A stretch of 53,481 nucleotides of DNA from Candidatus Gastranaerophilales bacterium (GCA_944323425.1 CALUSL010000013.1:1-53481), one strand, 5' to 3'; positions 1-8,690 are shown, counted from the first letter of the stretch. Numbers and translations: made by a program. Notes: generated from the sequence alone by a model not told the origin.

Positions 1-99
1 GACTTTGTGAAAAGCCAGATTCTACAGCAAACCTCCTCTGCTCTCCTTGCACAGTCTCAAAATATTCATTCCTCTATTGCCCTGTCGTTGATACAATAA
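1..99 (+). CDS. fliC: Flagellin, C-terminal fragment (gene runs off the left edge)
   Basis: Frame 1 is open from the first base to a TAA at 97-99 and encodes 32 residues. The peptide contains SQILQQTSSALLAQ and ends ALSLIQ, which is the conserved C-terminal D0 helix of flagellin (the family pattern is roughly QILQQ-x5-LAQA-x6-LSLL). This segment packs in the core of the flagellar filament and is needed for export and polymerisation. Everything upstream lies outside the window, so the length and start of the gene are unknown. The chemotaxis-type genes at 17.6-23.5 kb agree with a motile cell. The fragment is too short for an automatic ORF cut-off and is easily missed. Confidence 0.88.
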   Translation, partial: DFVKSQILQQTSSALLAQSQNIHSSIALSLIQ

Positions 100-114
100 A
101 CGCCGGCTGACAGG

Positions 115-145
115 ATTGCTTCGCGTCTGAAAGACGCGAAGCAAT
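115..145. repeat. Perfect 14-bp hairpin, 'attgcttcg' family
   Basis: The left arm attgcttcgcgtct (115-128) and right arm agacgcgaagcaat (132-145) are exactly complementary around a 3-base loop. It starts 15 bases after the flagellin stop codon, so it may also stop transcription or protect the flagellin mRNA 3' end, although no T-run follows. The arm sequence recurs in the next two family members, so it is a dispersed palindromic repeat rather than only a terminator. Confidence 0.75.
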
Positions 146-157
146 GACATTTCTATC

Positions 158-197
158 CGTCATTGCGAGGGAGTCCGCAGGACGACCGAAGCAATCC
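158..197. repeat. Dispersed repeat, 'cattgcgagg...gaagcaatcc' family
   Basis: This begins cgtcattgcgaggg and ends ccgaagcaatcc, with terminal attgc/gcaat complementarity and an inner ggagtccgcaggac segment. It is a longer relative of the hairpin at 115-145. Short intergenic elements with these ends are known from many bacterial genomes; that statement is from memory and not checked. Confidence 0.55.
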
Positions 198-228
198 ACA
201 AAAAACGCAAATTGACAATTGAACCAAT

Positions 229-254
229 GTCATCCTGAACTCGTTTCAGGATCT
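229..254. repeat. Palindromic repeat, 'atcctgaa...ttcaggat' family
   Basis: The sequence reads gtcatcctgaac, a short loop, then tttcaggatct, giving an 8-bp inverted repeat atcctgaa/ttcaggat. A second member in the opposite arrangement occurs at 25506-25564 downstream of kdsB. This shows that it is a genome-dispersed element and not a local regulatory site. Confidence 0.6.
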
Positions 255-292
255 TACGGACGTGAAATGTAGCACAAAACTCCAAGATGGTA

Positions 293-350
293 AGATGCTG
301 AACACATACGATAATAATGGCGCTCCAAAATTATCGCTTCAGCATGACAT
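293..350. repeat. Degenerate palindrome related to the 'ttcaggat' family
   Basis: Here aagatgctgaa (about 292-302) is matched by cttcagcatgaca (338-350). This gives an inverted repeat around a roughly 35-base interior. It differs from the neighbouring 229-254 element by a g/c swap in the core (gctgaa against cctgaa), with compensation on the other arm, so the hairpin is kept while the sequence has drifted. Confidence 0.45.
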
Positions 351-390
351 GGCGTGTAGATTGTAGAAATATGTGGCGCAAGCTGGCCGG

Positions 391-420
391 ATTGCTTCGT
401 GCTTTTCAGGCACTCGCAAT
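391..420. repeat. Imperfect hairpin, third 'attgcttcg' family member
   Basis: It reads attgcttcgtgc, then ttttcag, then gcactcgcaat. The outer attgc/gcaat and inner gtgc/gcac pairs are kept, with a bulge between them. Read on the minus strand it begins attgcgagtgcc and ends gcacgaagcaat, which shows its kinship with 158-197. Confidence 0.5.
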
Positions 421-568
421 GAAAGAAAGAGATGTAGACTGGACTTTCAGCCAAACAGAAACCTCCACCGGCAGAAATCAACATCTGACACCGTCGGGAT
501 AGAAACACCGACATACTCCCCCACAATGACGGAAAATGAATCCGCGACAATCAATATAAACTATATCT

Positions 569-1126
569 CTACATCTTTACATTACTGTTAGATTTAATAT
601 AATTCATAACTCCTTTAGAAATTATCAAATCAGGCTCTAACAAACAGAACTGATGCAAAGTACTGAGTCCTTCCTGAACCCTGCCGAGTTCTATCAAAAT
701 TAAACCCACCATAATTTCAGACATTGGATTTTTTACGTCTTTTTTATATTGCTTGAGTTTTGACTCTAACAATCCCTGACGCTTATATGCCTGCACCACA
801 TCTTCGTAATATGAAAAATTCATAGGATACAATTTGATTGCTCTTTCGAGAGTATCCTGAGCAAGTGCAGGATAGCCTATTTTCATATAGACATTCGCAA
901 GGTTTGTATAATAAATTGCTGATGACTGTTTATCCGGGCATAGAAGTATAGCCGTTTGAAACTCCTTTATTGCAGCAGCATAATATCTGTCCTGTACATA
1001 AATAACTCCCATGTTATTGTGGTTGTTTGCATTTTTTTCAGCATCAATTTCAAACTTTAAAAACGGTTCCTTAGCAAAACAGACAGGACACAATGCAAGA
1101 CAGAATATTATGAGCAATTTTTTCAT
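569..1126 (-). CDS. Exported tetratricopeptide-repeat protein
   Basis: The protein has 185 residues. An N-terminal signal peptide (MKKLLIIFCLALCPVCFA) is followed by at least two TPR units. The first, around residues 38-70, contains YYAAAIKEFQTAI; the second, around 72-105, contains ALAQDTLERAIKLYP. TPRs are helical protein-docking repeats, so this is probably a periplasmic or membrane-facing adaptor, but no partner can be named. The ATG overlaps the TGA of the upstream MBL-fold gene (ATGA), which indicates translational coupling. The cysteine after the hydrophobic stretch (CPVCFA) does not form a clear lipobox. Confidence 0.75.
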   Translation of the reverse strand: MKKLLIIFCLALCPVCFAKEPFLKFEIDAEKNANNHNNMGVIYVQDRYYAAAIKEFQTAILLCPDKQSSAIYYTNLANVYMKIGYPALAQDTLERAIKLYPMNFSYYEDVVQAYKRQGLLESKLKQYKKDVKNPMSEIMVGLILIELGRVQEGLSTLHQFCLLEPDLIISKGVMNYIKSNSNVKM

Positions 1127-2058
1127 AAGATAATAATTTCCTGACCTTCTTTTGGTATAAATACATTATTACATGTTTTAGTATAATGATTTTCTATCTT
1201 ATTCAACATTTCGTCTGTATAATTCGGATCAAAATGGAAAAATGCCAGGGATTTCGCATGCGATTGGCTATATGCTTCCATTGCCATATCAAATGTCGAA
1301 TGCCCGTACCCCTGTTTTGACACATATGCATTCAGGTATTCTTCCGTAGTATATTGCGAATCATGAATCAACAAATCCGTGTCTCTAGCAAACATAGCAA
1401 GTCGTCTATCTCCACCTACATAGCCCTCTTTATCGGTTGCATAAACAATAGACTTATCTCTGTATGCAATCTTGTATACCATCACACCACGTTTAGGATG
1501 GCAGTTCAGTTTTAGACAGCTTATAACGACCTCTTCTCCCTGGGGGAAATAGTCGGCGTCTGTATCCACTTTTATAATTTCAGGTACCTCTGCATCTTCC
1601 TGAAACACAAGAATGTAATTGTCATTTATATTAAAAAAGTTTATATCAGCAGAAATATCAGCCAAATCCAGAGGAAAAGTCTCATCGAATAACAAACTGG
1701 AAACAGTTTCATCAAGCTGATTTCCATACTCTACATTGCTCACAAGATTTATAAGAGAAGAACGAATAAAAATAGGCTTAAAAAATGGAATACCCTGTAT
1801 ATGATCCTGATGCAGATGACTCAGAAGAATCGTTGCATTCATTTCTTCATTGTGAGAAGAAGCAATATAATCTTTCAACATATCATTTCCGGCATTTATA
1901 ATACCTGTTCCGGCATCTAAGAATATAAGATGATTGTTTACATTAACCTCTACGCAGGAAGTATTGCCTCCGTATTTCAAAAAATTAAAATCCGGAGTCG
2001 GATAGCTGCCGCGTACACCTCGAAACTTTACGCTGAATTTATTTTTAGAATCTTGCAT
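1123..2058 (-). CDS. MBL-fold metallo-hydrolase
   Basis: The 311-residue protein has the metallo-beta-lactamase metal-binding motif HLHQDH at residues 81-86, preceded by FLDAGTG at 46-52, and a later IHDSQYT segment with the metal-bridging aspartate. The N-terminal GVRGSYPTP motif is typical of the group of MBL hydrolases annotated as metal-dependent or cyclic-nucleotide phosphodiesterase-like. The substrate is unknown; a phosphodiester is the usual guess for this group. No signal peptide is present, so it is cytosolic. It lies 47 bases downstream of a metallophosphoesterase and overlaps the TPR gene by 4 bases. Confidence 0.8.
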   Translation of the reverse strand: MQDSKNKFSVKFRGVRGSYPTPDFNFLKYGGNTSCVEVNVNNHLIFLDAGTGIINAGNDMLKDYIASSHNEEMNATILLSHLHQDHIQGIPFFKPIFIRSSLINLVSNVEYGNQLDETVSSLLFDETFPLDLADISADINFFNINDNYILVFQEDAEVPEIIKVDTDADYFPQGEEVVISCLKLNCHPKRGVMVYKIAYRDKSIVYATDKEGYVGGDRRLAMFARDTDLLIHDSQYTTEEYLNAYVSKQGYGHSTFDMAMEAYSQSHAKSLAFFHFDPNYTDEMLNKIENHYTKTCNNVFIPKEGQEIIIL

Positions 2059-2105
2059 ATACTATTTATCCATCAATTAATTATATAAATATATGTCATT
2101 TTATG

Positions 2106-3077
2106 CTATTTGTCCAGAATATACGTGCCCTGCCTGTCCGTTTCTTCTCCGTAGTATATTTTTGATGAAAACACAAGCAGTTTTGCCTTTTTCTGGATTT
2201 CTTTCAATCCGGTTTCTCTAAACTCAAATTTAAACACAACTTTATTGGGAAGATTGCTTACACTTACAACCCTGAAGGCATTAGGATATGATACAAGAGA
2301 AGGCGTGCTTACATGTAAAATATTACCCTCTTTATAAATCTTTGTTGCATGATAATGACCGCTGAATATAGCCATCGGTGTTTTATGTTTTTTCAAAACC
2401 GCATAAATTTCATCAGGGTTTGTCATCTTATGATGAAAACTCGAAAATGGTTCATATAAAGGACAGTGAAGAAACATCATAGGAACTTCATTATTTTTTT
2501 GAGCTTTAGACAGCTCTCCATCAAGCCATGTCAGCTGTTCTTTTGGGATTTTACCATTTGCCGTAATTTTTTTATCATTAATACAATCCAGTACAATTAC
2601 CCTGTACCCCTTTTTCGGAGAAAATGAATAATAGGATTTATCGAATTTGTAATTCTTATTGTTTTGTCTCAAAATTTTTACATATTTTTCTCGGGTTATG
2701 TCACTTCCGAATACAACATCATGATTGCCAAATGATGAATACCACGGAGCTTTTAGTGTATTCATGCCCGCAATAAATTCTTTTATCAATGTTTCTTTGG
2801 GTTTATCCGTCATATCACCGGTGACTATAACGAAATCCAGATTCGGAATAGCATTAATCTGGGATAACTCATCTTTGAACAAAGTTTTTGAATCAGCAAG
2901 CACCTTATATGTCGTATTAACAGTTTTGTCAGACAAATGAACATCAGATATCTGAACAAACTTTAGTGTATCTTGATAAGAAAAAGTCTTTAAGCCTGCA
3001 AATATACATACAATAAATAGAAACAGGCATACAAAACCTCTAATAAACCCTCTTTTTTGTTTTCTTTTCTTTGTCAT
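2106..3077 (-). CDS. Membrane-anchored calcineurin-like metallophosphoesterase
   Basis: The protein is 323 residues. A basic N-terminus and a single hydrophobic segment (about residues 14-30) act as a signal anchor, placing the catalytic domain outside the cytoplasm. The phosphoesterase metal motifs appear in order: DVH (45-47), GDMTD (87-91), GNHD (117-120), LHCP (203-206) and GHYH (240-243). The family hydrolyses phosphomono- or diesters with two metal ions; the substrate is not evident. GGAG lies 5 bases before the ATG, and the gene follows the prfB stop codon by 10 bases, so it is co-transcribed with metG-prfB. Confidence 0.82.
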   Translation of the reverse strand: MTKKRKQKRGFIRGFVCLFLFIVCIFAGLKTFSYQDTLKFVQISDVHLSDKTVNTTYKVLADSKTLFKDELSQINAIPNLDFVIVTGDMTDKPKETLIKEFIAGMNTLKAPWYSSFGNHDVVFGSDITREKYVKILRQNNKNYKFDKSYYSFSPKKGYRVIVLDCINDKKITANGKIPKEQLTWLDGELSKAQKNNEVPMMFLHCPLYEPFSSFHHKMTNPDEIYAVLKKHKTPMAIFSGHYHATKIYKEGNILHVSTPSLVSYPNAFRVVSVSNLPNKVVFKFEFRETGLKEIQKKAKLLVFSSKIYYGEETDRQGTYILDK

Positions 3078-3087
3078 TCTTTCTCCG

Positions 3088-4189
3088 TTACTTTATGTTC
3101 TGTTTCAAGTATGCTTCGATAAAACCGTCAATTTCACCATCCATAACTGCATCCACGTTACCCATTTCAAAGTTAGTCCTGTGGTCTTTAACCATTTTGT
3201 AGGGATGAAATACGTAAGAACGAATTTGAGAGCCAAAGTTTATATCAACATTTTCTCCTTTTAGCTCAGCAAGTTTTTTGTCATGTTCTGCCTGTTTTAT
3301 TGCAAGAAGTTTTGACGCAAGCATTTGCATTGCTGTTTCTTTATTTTGAAGCTGTGAACGCTGCTGCTGGCATTTTACAACAATACCTGTCGGTTTATGC
3401 AAAATACGAACAGCTGTTTCAACCTTATTGACGTTTTGTCCGCCCGCACCACCCGAGCGCATAGTATCAACTTCCAGATCCTCCGGCGGAATATGAATTT
3501 CTTTTTCAAAATCTTCAATAACAGGGCTTACTTCAAGACTGGCAAAACTGGTTTGCCGTTTTCCGTTTGCATTAAACGGAGAAATTCTAACAAGTCTGTG
3601 CACGCCTTTTTCCGCTTTTGCAAGTCCAAAAGCATATTTGCCATCAACTTTTATTGTTGCCGATTTTATACCGGCTTCATCTCCGTCGGATTTGTCAAGA
3701 AGCTCAACCTTCCATCCCTTTGACTCAGCCCAGCGCATATACATACGAAGAAGCATCTGAGCCCAATCCTGAGCATCGGTACCGCCCGCACCGGCATTGA
3801 CCGTAAGAATTGCACCATTTTCATCGTATTCATCGGATAACGTTTTTTTTATTTCCCACTGTGTAAGCTCGGTTTCAAGTTTTTCAATATTGTTTTGCAA
3901 TTCTTCCCATAAAGACTCGTCTTGAGATTCGTCATAAAGTTCCAAAAGCAGCAAACAGTCAGCTATCTTACTTTCCCAACCCGTGACTTCTGCCACAATA
4001 TTTTTATTTTCGGTGAGTTCCTGTGAAAGTTTTGAGGCATGTTCCGGATTGTTCCACAGGTCAGGTTTTTGTAATTCTGTATCAAGTTCTTTTATTCGCT
4101 TTTCTACAGCAGCAAGGTCAAAGACACTCCTTGGCTTTGAGCACTTTACTGTTGAGTTCTTCTATTTTTTGCTTTTGTTCAATATCCAT
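3088..4189 (-). CDS. prfB: Peptide chain release factor 2, made by programmed +1 frameshift
   Basis: This protein recognises UGA/UAA and releases the finished polypeptide. It is encoded in two frames. ATG at 4189 opens a 23-codon segment ending in CTT at 4121-4123, followed by an in-frame TGA (4118-4120). Skipping the T at 4120 continues at GAC (4117-4119) into a second frame of 343 residues ending at 3088, for 366 residues in total, the usual RF2 length. RF2-specific SPF (stop recognition) lies in [10 protein letters not shown], and the catalytic GGQ lies in [10 protein letters not shown]. An annotation starting at the GTG at 3996 would lose the first 64 residues. It sits 6 bases after metG. 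Confidence 0.95.
4117..4132 (-). promoter_or_regulatory. prfB autoregulatory frameshift site
   Basis: Read on the minus strand the sequence is AAGGAG-TGT-CTT-TGA-C. An internal Shine-Dalgarno (4127-4132) lies three bases before the slippery CTT, which is followed by UGA and C. Motif and spacing match the classical RF2 recoding site (internal SD, CUU UGA C). Low RF2 lets the ribosome pause at UGA and slip +1, so RF2 controls its own synthesis. Confidence 0.93.
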
Positions 4190-4195
4190 AAAACC

Positions 4196-5770
4196 TTATC
4201 CTTTTTTTGCAGCTCCTGCTATTTCTGAATCTAAACGCAAGAACACCGGTTTTATTTTTGATTTTTCAGTTAGTACGCCTGCAGGTATTTCACCCCATTT
4301 TAAATCATCCAGTCTTACATCAGACGCTTTTTCTGTTCTGTTTAACTGTTCATATATATCCTGCGAAATATTAGGAGTGTAAGGCGCAAGGAGTGCGGCA
4401 ATAAATCTCATGGACTCAAGCACATTATAAAGCACTTTTGCACACTCGGACATTTTTTCCTCTTTTGCAAGGCTCCATGGCGCCGTATCGTTTACGTATT
4501 TATTTACAACATTCGAGAAGTTAACTATTTCCTGTGCAGCTTCTGCTACTTCGAATTTATCAAATCTTGCTTTCACTGCTTCAACTGTTTTTACAGCCTC
4601 TTTAGCTATATCGTCATCAGCAGAAGTGATAAATTCAGGTTTTATTTCGCCAGCAAAGTATTTAACCTGCATATTTAGTGTTCTGTTTAATAGATTGCCG
4701 ATATTATTCGCAAGGTCTGCATTGACTCTCTCTTTAAAATCGAGATCAGAATAGTTTCCGTCACGTCCCGCAGGAGCTGTTACCATCATAAAATATCTGA
4801 AAGCATCCGGATGAGAAAGCTCAAAAGAATCCATAACATCTTTCGGAGCAATGACATTACCTATTGATTTACTCATTTTTGTCTGGTCAATTGTTATCCA
4901 TCCATGCGCAAATATAGTTTTCGGAAGCGGCAAATCCAATGCCATCAGAAATGCCGGCCAATAAATTGCATGAAATTTTAATATATCTTTTCCTATAACC
5001 TGAACATCAGCCGGCCAGTATTTGTTGAATTTTTCTGCAGGATTTTCAGAATCATAGCCAAGAGCCGTAATATAGTTAGACAGAGCATCTATCCATACAT
5101 AAATTATCTGGCTGTCATCACCGGGGACCGGTATTCCCCAGCTTACTGATTCTTTTGAACGGGAAACAGAAATATCCTCAATATGTTCAAGCTGGTTTAA
5201 TACCTCATTTGCTCTAAATTCCGGCTGGATAAATTCCGGATTGTTTTTTATATGTTCAATAATTCTATCTTTGTATTTTGAAAGCTTAAAAAAGTAGTTT
5301 TCTTCCTTTACTTCTTCCGGTTTTTTCTGATGGTCAGGACAGAGACCGTCCTCTGTTAAGTCACGGGGATTCAGAAAAGATTCACACCCGGCACAATACA
5401 ATCCTGTATATGAATGCTTGTAAATATCACCGTTATCCTGAAGTTTTTTAAATATTTTCTGAACAATAGCCTCATGCTGTTCATCAGTTGTTCTTATAAA
5501 CTGATTGTACGAAATATCCAGATCATCCCAGCATTCTCTGAATTTTCCGGCATTCAAATCACAGAGTTCTTTAGGTGTCATACCTTGTGCTGCAGCTGTT
5601 TTTTGTATTTTAATACCGTGTTCGTCAGTACCTGTAAGAAAATATACATCGTCATATCGCTGACGGAAATGACGGGCAAGAACATCCGTCTGAATTTTTT
5701 CATAAGCGTGACCTATATGAGGTGCTCCGTTTGCATAATCAATAGCTGTTGTTAAGTAATATTTTTTCAT
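4196..5770 (-). CDS. metG: Methionyl-tRNA synthetase
   Basis: A class I aminoacyl-tRNA synthetase of 524 residues charges tRNA-Met with methionine. HIGH is at residues 18-21 and KMSKS at 298-302. The zinc knuckle insert has C126, C129 and C144 with H147 (YCAGCE...CPDH), a one-knuckle arrangement. The anticodon-binding helical domain occupies about 350-520. The C-terminal tRNA-binding (EMAP-like) extension found in some MetRS is absent, consistent with 524 residues. It heads a minus-strand operon with prfB and the phosphoesterase, and is divergent from rph across 64 bases. Confidence 0.95.
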   Translation of the reverse strand: MKKYYLTTAIDYANGAPHIGHAYEKIQTDVLARHFRQRYDDVYFLTGTDEHGIKIQKTAAAQGMTPKELCDLNAGKFRECWDDLDISYNQFIRTTDEQHEAIVQKIFKKLQDNGDIYKHSYTGLYCAGCESFLNPRDLTEDGLCPDHQKKPEEVKEENYFFKLSKYKDRIIEHIKNNPEFIQPEFRANEVLNQLEHIEDISVSRSKESVSWGIPVPGDDSQIIYVWIDALSNYITALGYDSENPAEKFNKYWPADVQVIGKDILKFHAIYWPAFLMALDLPLPKTIFAHGWITIDQTKMSKSIGNVIAPKDVMDSFELSHPDAFRYFMMVTAPAGRDGNYSDLDFKERVNADLANNIGNLLNRTLNMQVKYFAGEIKPEFITSADDDIAKEAVKTVEAVKARFDKFEVAEAAQEIVNFSNVVNKYVNDTAPWSLAKEEKMSECAKVLYNVLESMRFIAALLAPYTPNISQDIYEQLNRTEKASDVRLDDLKWGEIPAGVLTEKSKIKPVFLRLDSEIAGAAKKG

Positions 5771-5834
5771 ACTCTTATCCCGTGTAATCTGTTATTATAA
5801 ATATAAATTATCATAAATAAGGAGATTTATAAAT

Positions 5835-6536
5835 ATGTCAGAACGTTTAAATTCACGAGGAAATAAAGAACTGCGTAAAATCAAATTCACCAGAGACTAC
5901 ACAAAACATGCTTTGAGTTCTGTTCTTGTAGAATTTGGAGATACAAAAGTTATAGTTACGGCAACAGTAGAAGATGGTAAACCAAAATGGATGGAAAAAG
6001 AGGACAAACGCGGCTGGATAACTGCAGAATACTCGCTTCTACCAACTTCTACACACACCAGATGCCAGAGAGAACGCTCAAAAATATCAGGAAGAACACA
6101 AGAAATCCAAAGGCTTATAGGAAGAAGCATACGTTCTTGCGTTAACCTTGAAAAAATTACGGATAAAACAATCACCATAGATGCTGATGTTATTCAGGCA
6201 GATGGCGGCACAAGATGCGCCAGTATTTGCGGAGCATATATTGCACTCGAAGACGCCGTAAACAAGCTTATAGCAAAAGGCGAGCTTAATGAAAATCCGA
6301 TACTTGAAGAAATTGCCGCTGTCTCAGCAGGAATTATTGACGGTGAAATAAAGCTTGATTTGGATTACTCGGAAGATTCTCATGCACAGGTTGACGCAAA
6401 TGTTGTTATGACCAAAAGCGGAAAAATAATTGAATTTCAGACGACAGCAGAGGGCAACCCGTTTGACAAACAACAACTTTATGAAATATTAGACACCGCA
6501 GAAACCGCAATTAAAAACATTATCGCTATGTACTAG
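5835..6536 (+). CDS. rph: Ribonuclease PH
   Basis: This phosphorolytic 3'-5' exoribonuclease trims tRNA 3' ends. The 233 residues match the family length. Conserved features include the N-terminal R-rich block, the TARCQRERSK-type segment (here HTRCQRERSK, about residues 74-83) with RTQEIQRLIGRSIR, and the phosphate-site segment QADGGTRCASICGAY. GGAG lies 10 bases before the ATG. It is divergent from metG, and its last 4 bases overlap the 3' end of the convergent EamA gene. Confidence 0.95.
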   Translation: MSERLNSRGNKELRKIKFTRDYTKHALSSVLVEFGDTKVIVTATVEDGKPKWMEKEDKRGWITAEYSLLPTSTHTRCQRERSKISGRTQEIQRLIGRSIRSCVNLEKITDKTITIDADVIQADGGTRCASICGAYIALEDAVNKLIAKGELNENPILEEIAAVSAGIIDGEIKLDLDYSEDSHAQVDANVVMTKSGKIIEFQTTAEGNPFDKQQLYEILDTAETAIKNIIAMY

Positions 6537-7402
6537 CCCAGAATTATCAAAACAGAACCGGCTATCATTATAAATGAACCGATGAGTTTTTTTACAATAT
6601 CTTTTTCTTTAAAAAAGAAAAAACCAAAAAACACGCTTAACACCAGTGAAAGCTGAAACAAAGCAAGCGCATAGCTAACATTCATTGTGTTAAAAACATA
6701 GTTTGTTGAAAATTGAGCTAAACCCACACATAGCACTATACCGGCAAAATATTTAAAAAATGTCAAATTTTGGAGAGAAAAAGATATTCGAGTTTGCGGT
6801 TTTAATAAAAAAGACAAAACAGTAGAAAATAAAAAACCAAACCAGCACCACAGAACAAATGAAGCTGTAACCGAGGACAGAACTATAACCTTTTTTATAA
6901 ACACTGCTTCCACCGCTGTAAAAACAGTCGCAAGTATTCTGAATTGAATGTCTTTTCTTCTAAACAGAGCTAAAGAAAAGCCTTCTTTCTGTGTTTCAAA
7001 CACAAAATAACTGCCCCAGATTATGAGAATTATCCCCAAAATACCAATTAAATCAGGAATTTCTTTTAATAAAAAAATTCCGGTAATCATAGCAACTATT
7101 GATTTGTAAGAATTAACCGGTCCAAGAACAGAAAGTTCTCCACCATGCAACGCCTTTATTAAACAGCAATTGCCTATTGCTCCAAAAAATCCGCTAATTA
7201 ATGCCCAACCCCACAATGAACTAGGAAAAAGACGCCAGTGAATATTTAGTGCAAAAAATAAACATAGCACGCTCAGCAACAGGTAGGTCACAGCATTAAC
7301 ATGCAGTGATGAGACATTGTTTTGGGTAAGTTTTTTCTGAAAGACATTTGCAAGAGGATTAGATACTATTCTTGCAGCAAGAGCAATCAAAGTACTAATC
7401 AT
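6533..7402 (-). CDS. EamA/DMT-family membrane transporter
   Basis: The 289 residues contain about ten hydrophobic helices arranged as two EamA repeats (about 1-135 and 150-289), the architecture of the drug/metabolite transporter superfamily. The first repeat ends with a conserved segment GELSVLGPVNSYKSIVA and GIFLLKE. The substrate cannot be read from sequence. Its start overlaps the end of glmU by 8 bases, and it is the last gene of the long minus-strand run. An envelope precursor or amino-sugar substrate is possible from context, but that is only inference. Confidence 0.8.
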   Translation of the reverse strand: MISTLIALAARIVSNPLANVFQKKLTQNNVSSLHVNAVTYLLLSVLCLFFALNIHWRLFPSSLWGWALISGFFGAIGNCCLIKALHGGELSVLGPVNSYKSIVAMITGIFLLKEIPDLIGILGIILIIWGSYFVFETQKEGFSLALFRRKDIQFRILATVFTAVEAVFIKKVIVLSSVTASFVLWCWFGFLFSTVLSFLLKPQTRISFSLQNLTFFKYFAGIVLCVGLAQFSTNYVFNTMNVSYALALFQLSLVLSVFFGFFFFKEKDIVKKLIGSFIMIAGSVLIILG

Positions 7403-8690
7403 TTTTCTTTAATCTTGAAACCCATCCTGAGATTATTCTCAACGGTGCTCTTGTTATAGCAAGTGCATCTTTTTCAATATTTTTTGAAACAACAGACCCT
7501 GCTGCTGTCATAGCATTTTCTTTCAAGGTGACGGGAGCAACCAGAACTGTGTTTGAACCTGTATTTGCTCCATCTTCAAGAACTGTTCTGCTTTTGACTT
7601 TCGATATCGGATCATAGTTTGCTGTGATTGTACCTGCACCTATATTTACACCGGCTCCAAGCTCGCTGTCCCCGATGTAGCTGAGATGAGATACATTTGT
7701 ATTACTTTTTATAACAGACTTTTTAACCTCAACAAAATTTCCGATTTTTACATTGTCTCCAATTTCAACATCACCTCGGAGTCTTGCAAACGGTCCAATC
7801 TTACAGTCTTTGCCTATTTTATTTTTACCTTCAATATAAGTACACGGATAAACAATCGTATCCGCCTCAATCTGTGTCTCAGATGAAATATATGTTGTAT
7901 CAGGATCTACTATAGTTACACCATTTTCCATTAATTTACGGAGATTTCGTTTGTTTAATATTTTACCGACCTGTGCAAGTTGAATTTTTGAATTTATACC
8001 GAACGATTCTTCATTATTTTTCAATACATAAGCTTCGGTTTTCAAATTTTTACCTATTGCCCATTTTACAATATCCGTCAGGTAATATTCACCCTGAGCG
8101 TTATTCGAATCAAGATGCAAAAATGCTTCAGACATATCTTTCCAGCTAAGAATGTATACCCCTGTATTAATCTCCTGAATTTTCTTTTGGGCAGGTGAAG
8201 CATCCTTTTCCTCTATGATAGCTTTTACTGAACCGTTTTCATCCCTTATAATTCTGCCATAGTTTGTAGGATCAGAAAAAATTGCGGACATAATAGTAAG
8301 AGCAGCTTTACGTTCTCTGTGCATAGCAATAAATTCACTCAAAGTTTCAGGTGTAATGAGAGGAATATCTCCATTCAATATCAAAACTTCCCCGTCAAAC
8401 CCCTTCAATGATTCATAAGCCTGATATACAGCATGTCCGGTACCAAGCTGGGGAGACTGAAGAATACATTTTGCATTATTATAATTTTCATTTACAAATT
8501 TTTCGACTACTTCTGCCTGATGTCCAACAATGACAAAATTTTCGGAAACAGTATTAGTTTTGTTAACTGCATCAAGAACATAGCCCAGAATAGTTTTATC
8601 AAAAATTTTATGCAAAACTTTAGGCGTATCAGACTTCATTCTTGTCCCCTTACCAGCAGCAAGAATTACAGCTTTAACCGAATTATTCAT
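7395..8690 (-). CDS. glmU: Bifunctional UDP-GlcNAc pyrophosphorylase / GlcN-1-P acetyltransferase
   Basis: GlmU makes UDP-GlcNAc for peptidoglycan and lipid A. The N-terminal nucleotidyltransferase domain (about 1-225) carries the nucleotide-binding loop LAAGKGTRMKS, and the C-terminal left-handed beta-helix (about 245-431) shows hexapeptide repeats. The acetyltransferase catalytic region NVSHLSYIGDSELG contains the expected His, followed by GAGTITANYD. At 431 residues it is slightly shorter than E. coli GlmU (456), mostly at the C-terminus. GGAGAG lies 6 bases before ATG. The gene is 57 bases downstream of rfaE2 and overlaps the EamA gene. Confidence 0.95.
   Translation of the reverse strand: MNNSVKAVILAAGKGTRMKSDTPKVLHKIFDKTILGYVLDAVNKTNTVSENFVIVGHQAEVVEKFVNENYNNAKCILQSPQLGTGHAVYQAYESLKGFDGEVLILNGDIPLITPETLSEFIAMHRERKAALTIMSAIFSDPTNYGRIIRDENGSVKAIIEEKDASPAQKKIQEINTGVYILSWKDMSEAFLHLDSNNAQGEYYLTDIVKWAIGKNLKTEAYVLKNNEESFGINSKIQLAQVGKILNKRNLRKLMENGVTIVDPDTTYISSETQIEADTIVYPCTYIEGKNKIGKDCKIGPFARLRGDVEIGDNVKIGNFVEVKKSVIKSNTNVSHLSYIGDSELGAGVNIGAGTITANYDPISKVKSRTVLEDGANTGSNTVLVAPVTLKENAMTAAGSVVSKNIEKDALAITRAPLRIISGWVSRLKKND

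Larger units (their letters stand above)
100..568. other. Non-coding interval between flagellin and TPR gene, rich in palindromic repeats
   Basis: No reading frame here has a ribosome binding site or recognisable protein. The frames of 60-98 codons that exist run through palindromes and look accidental. The interval holds at least five short inverted-repeat elements, listed separately, belonging to two sequence families. The GC content around the repeats is visibly higher than in the neighbouring genes. No tRNA-like cloverleaf was seen. Confidence 0.7.

Noticed and set aside
254-550. 98-codon minus-strand frame after flagellin
   Set aside because: It runs through several palindromic repeats, has no ribosome site and no protein-like features.
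5771-5834. Possible divergent promoters of metG and rph
   Set aside because: TATAAT-like sequences exist on both strands in this AT-rich gap, but no -35 partner was convincing.
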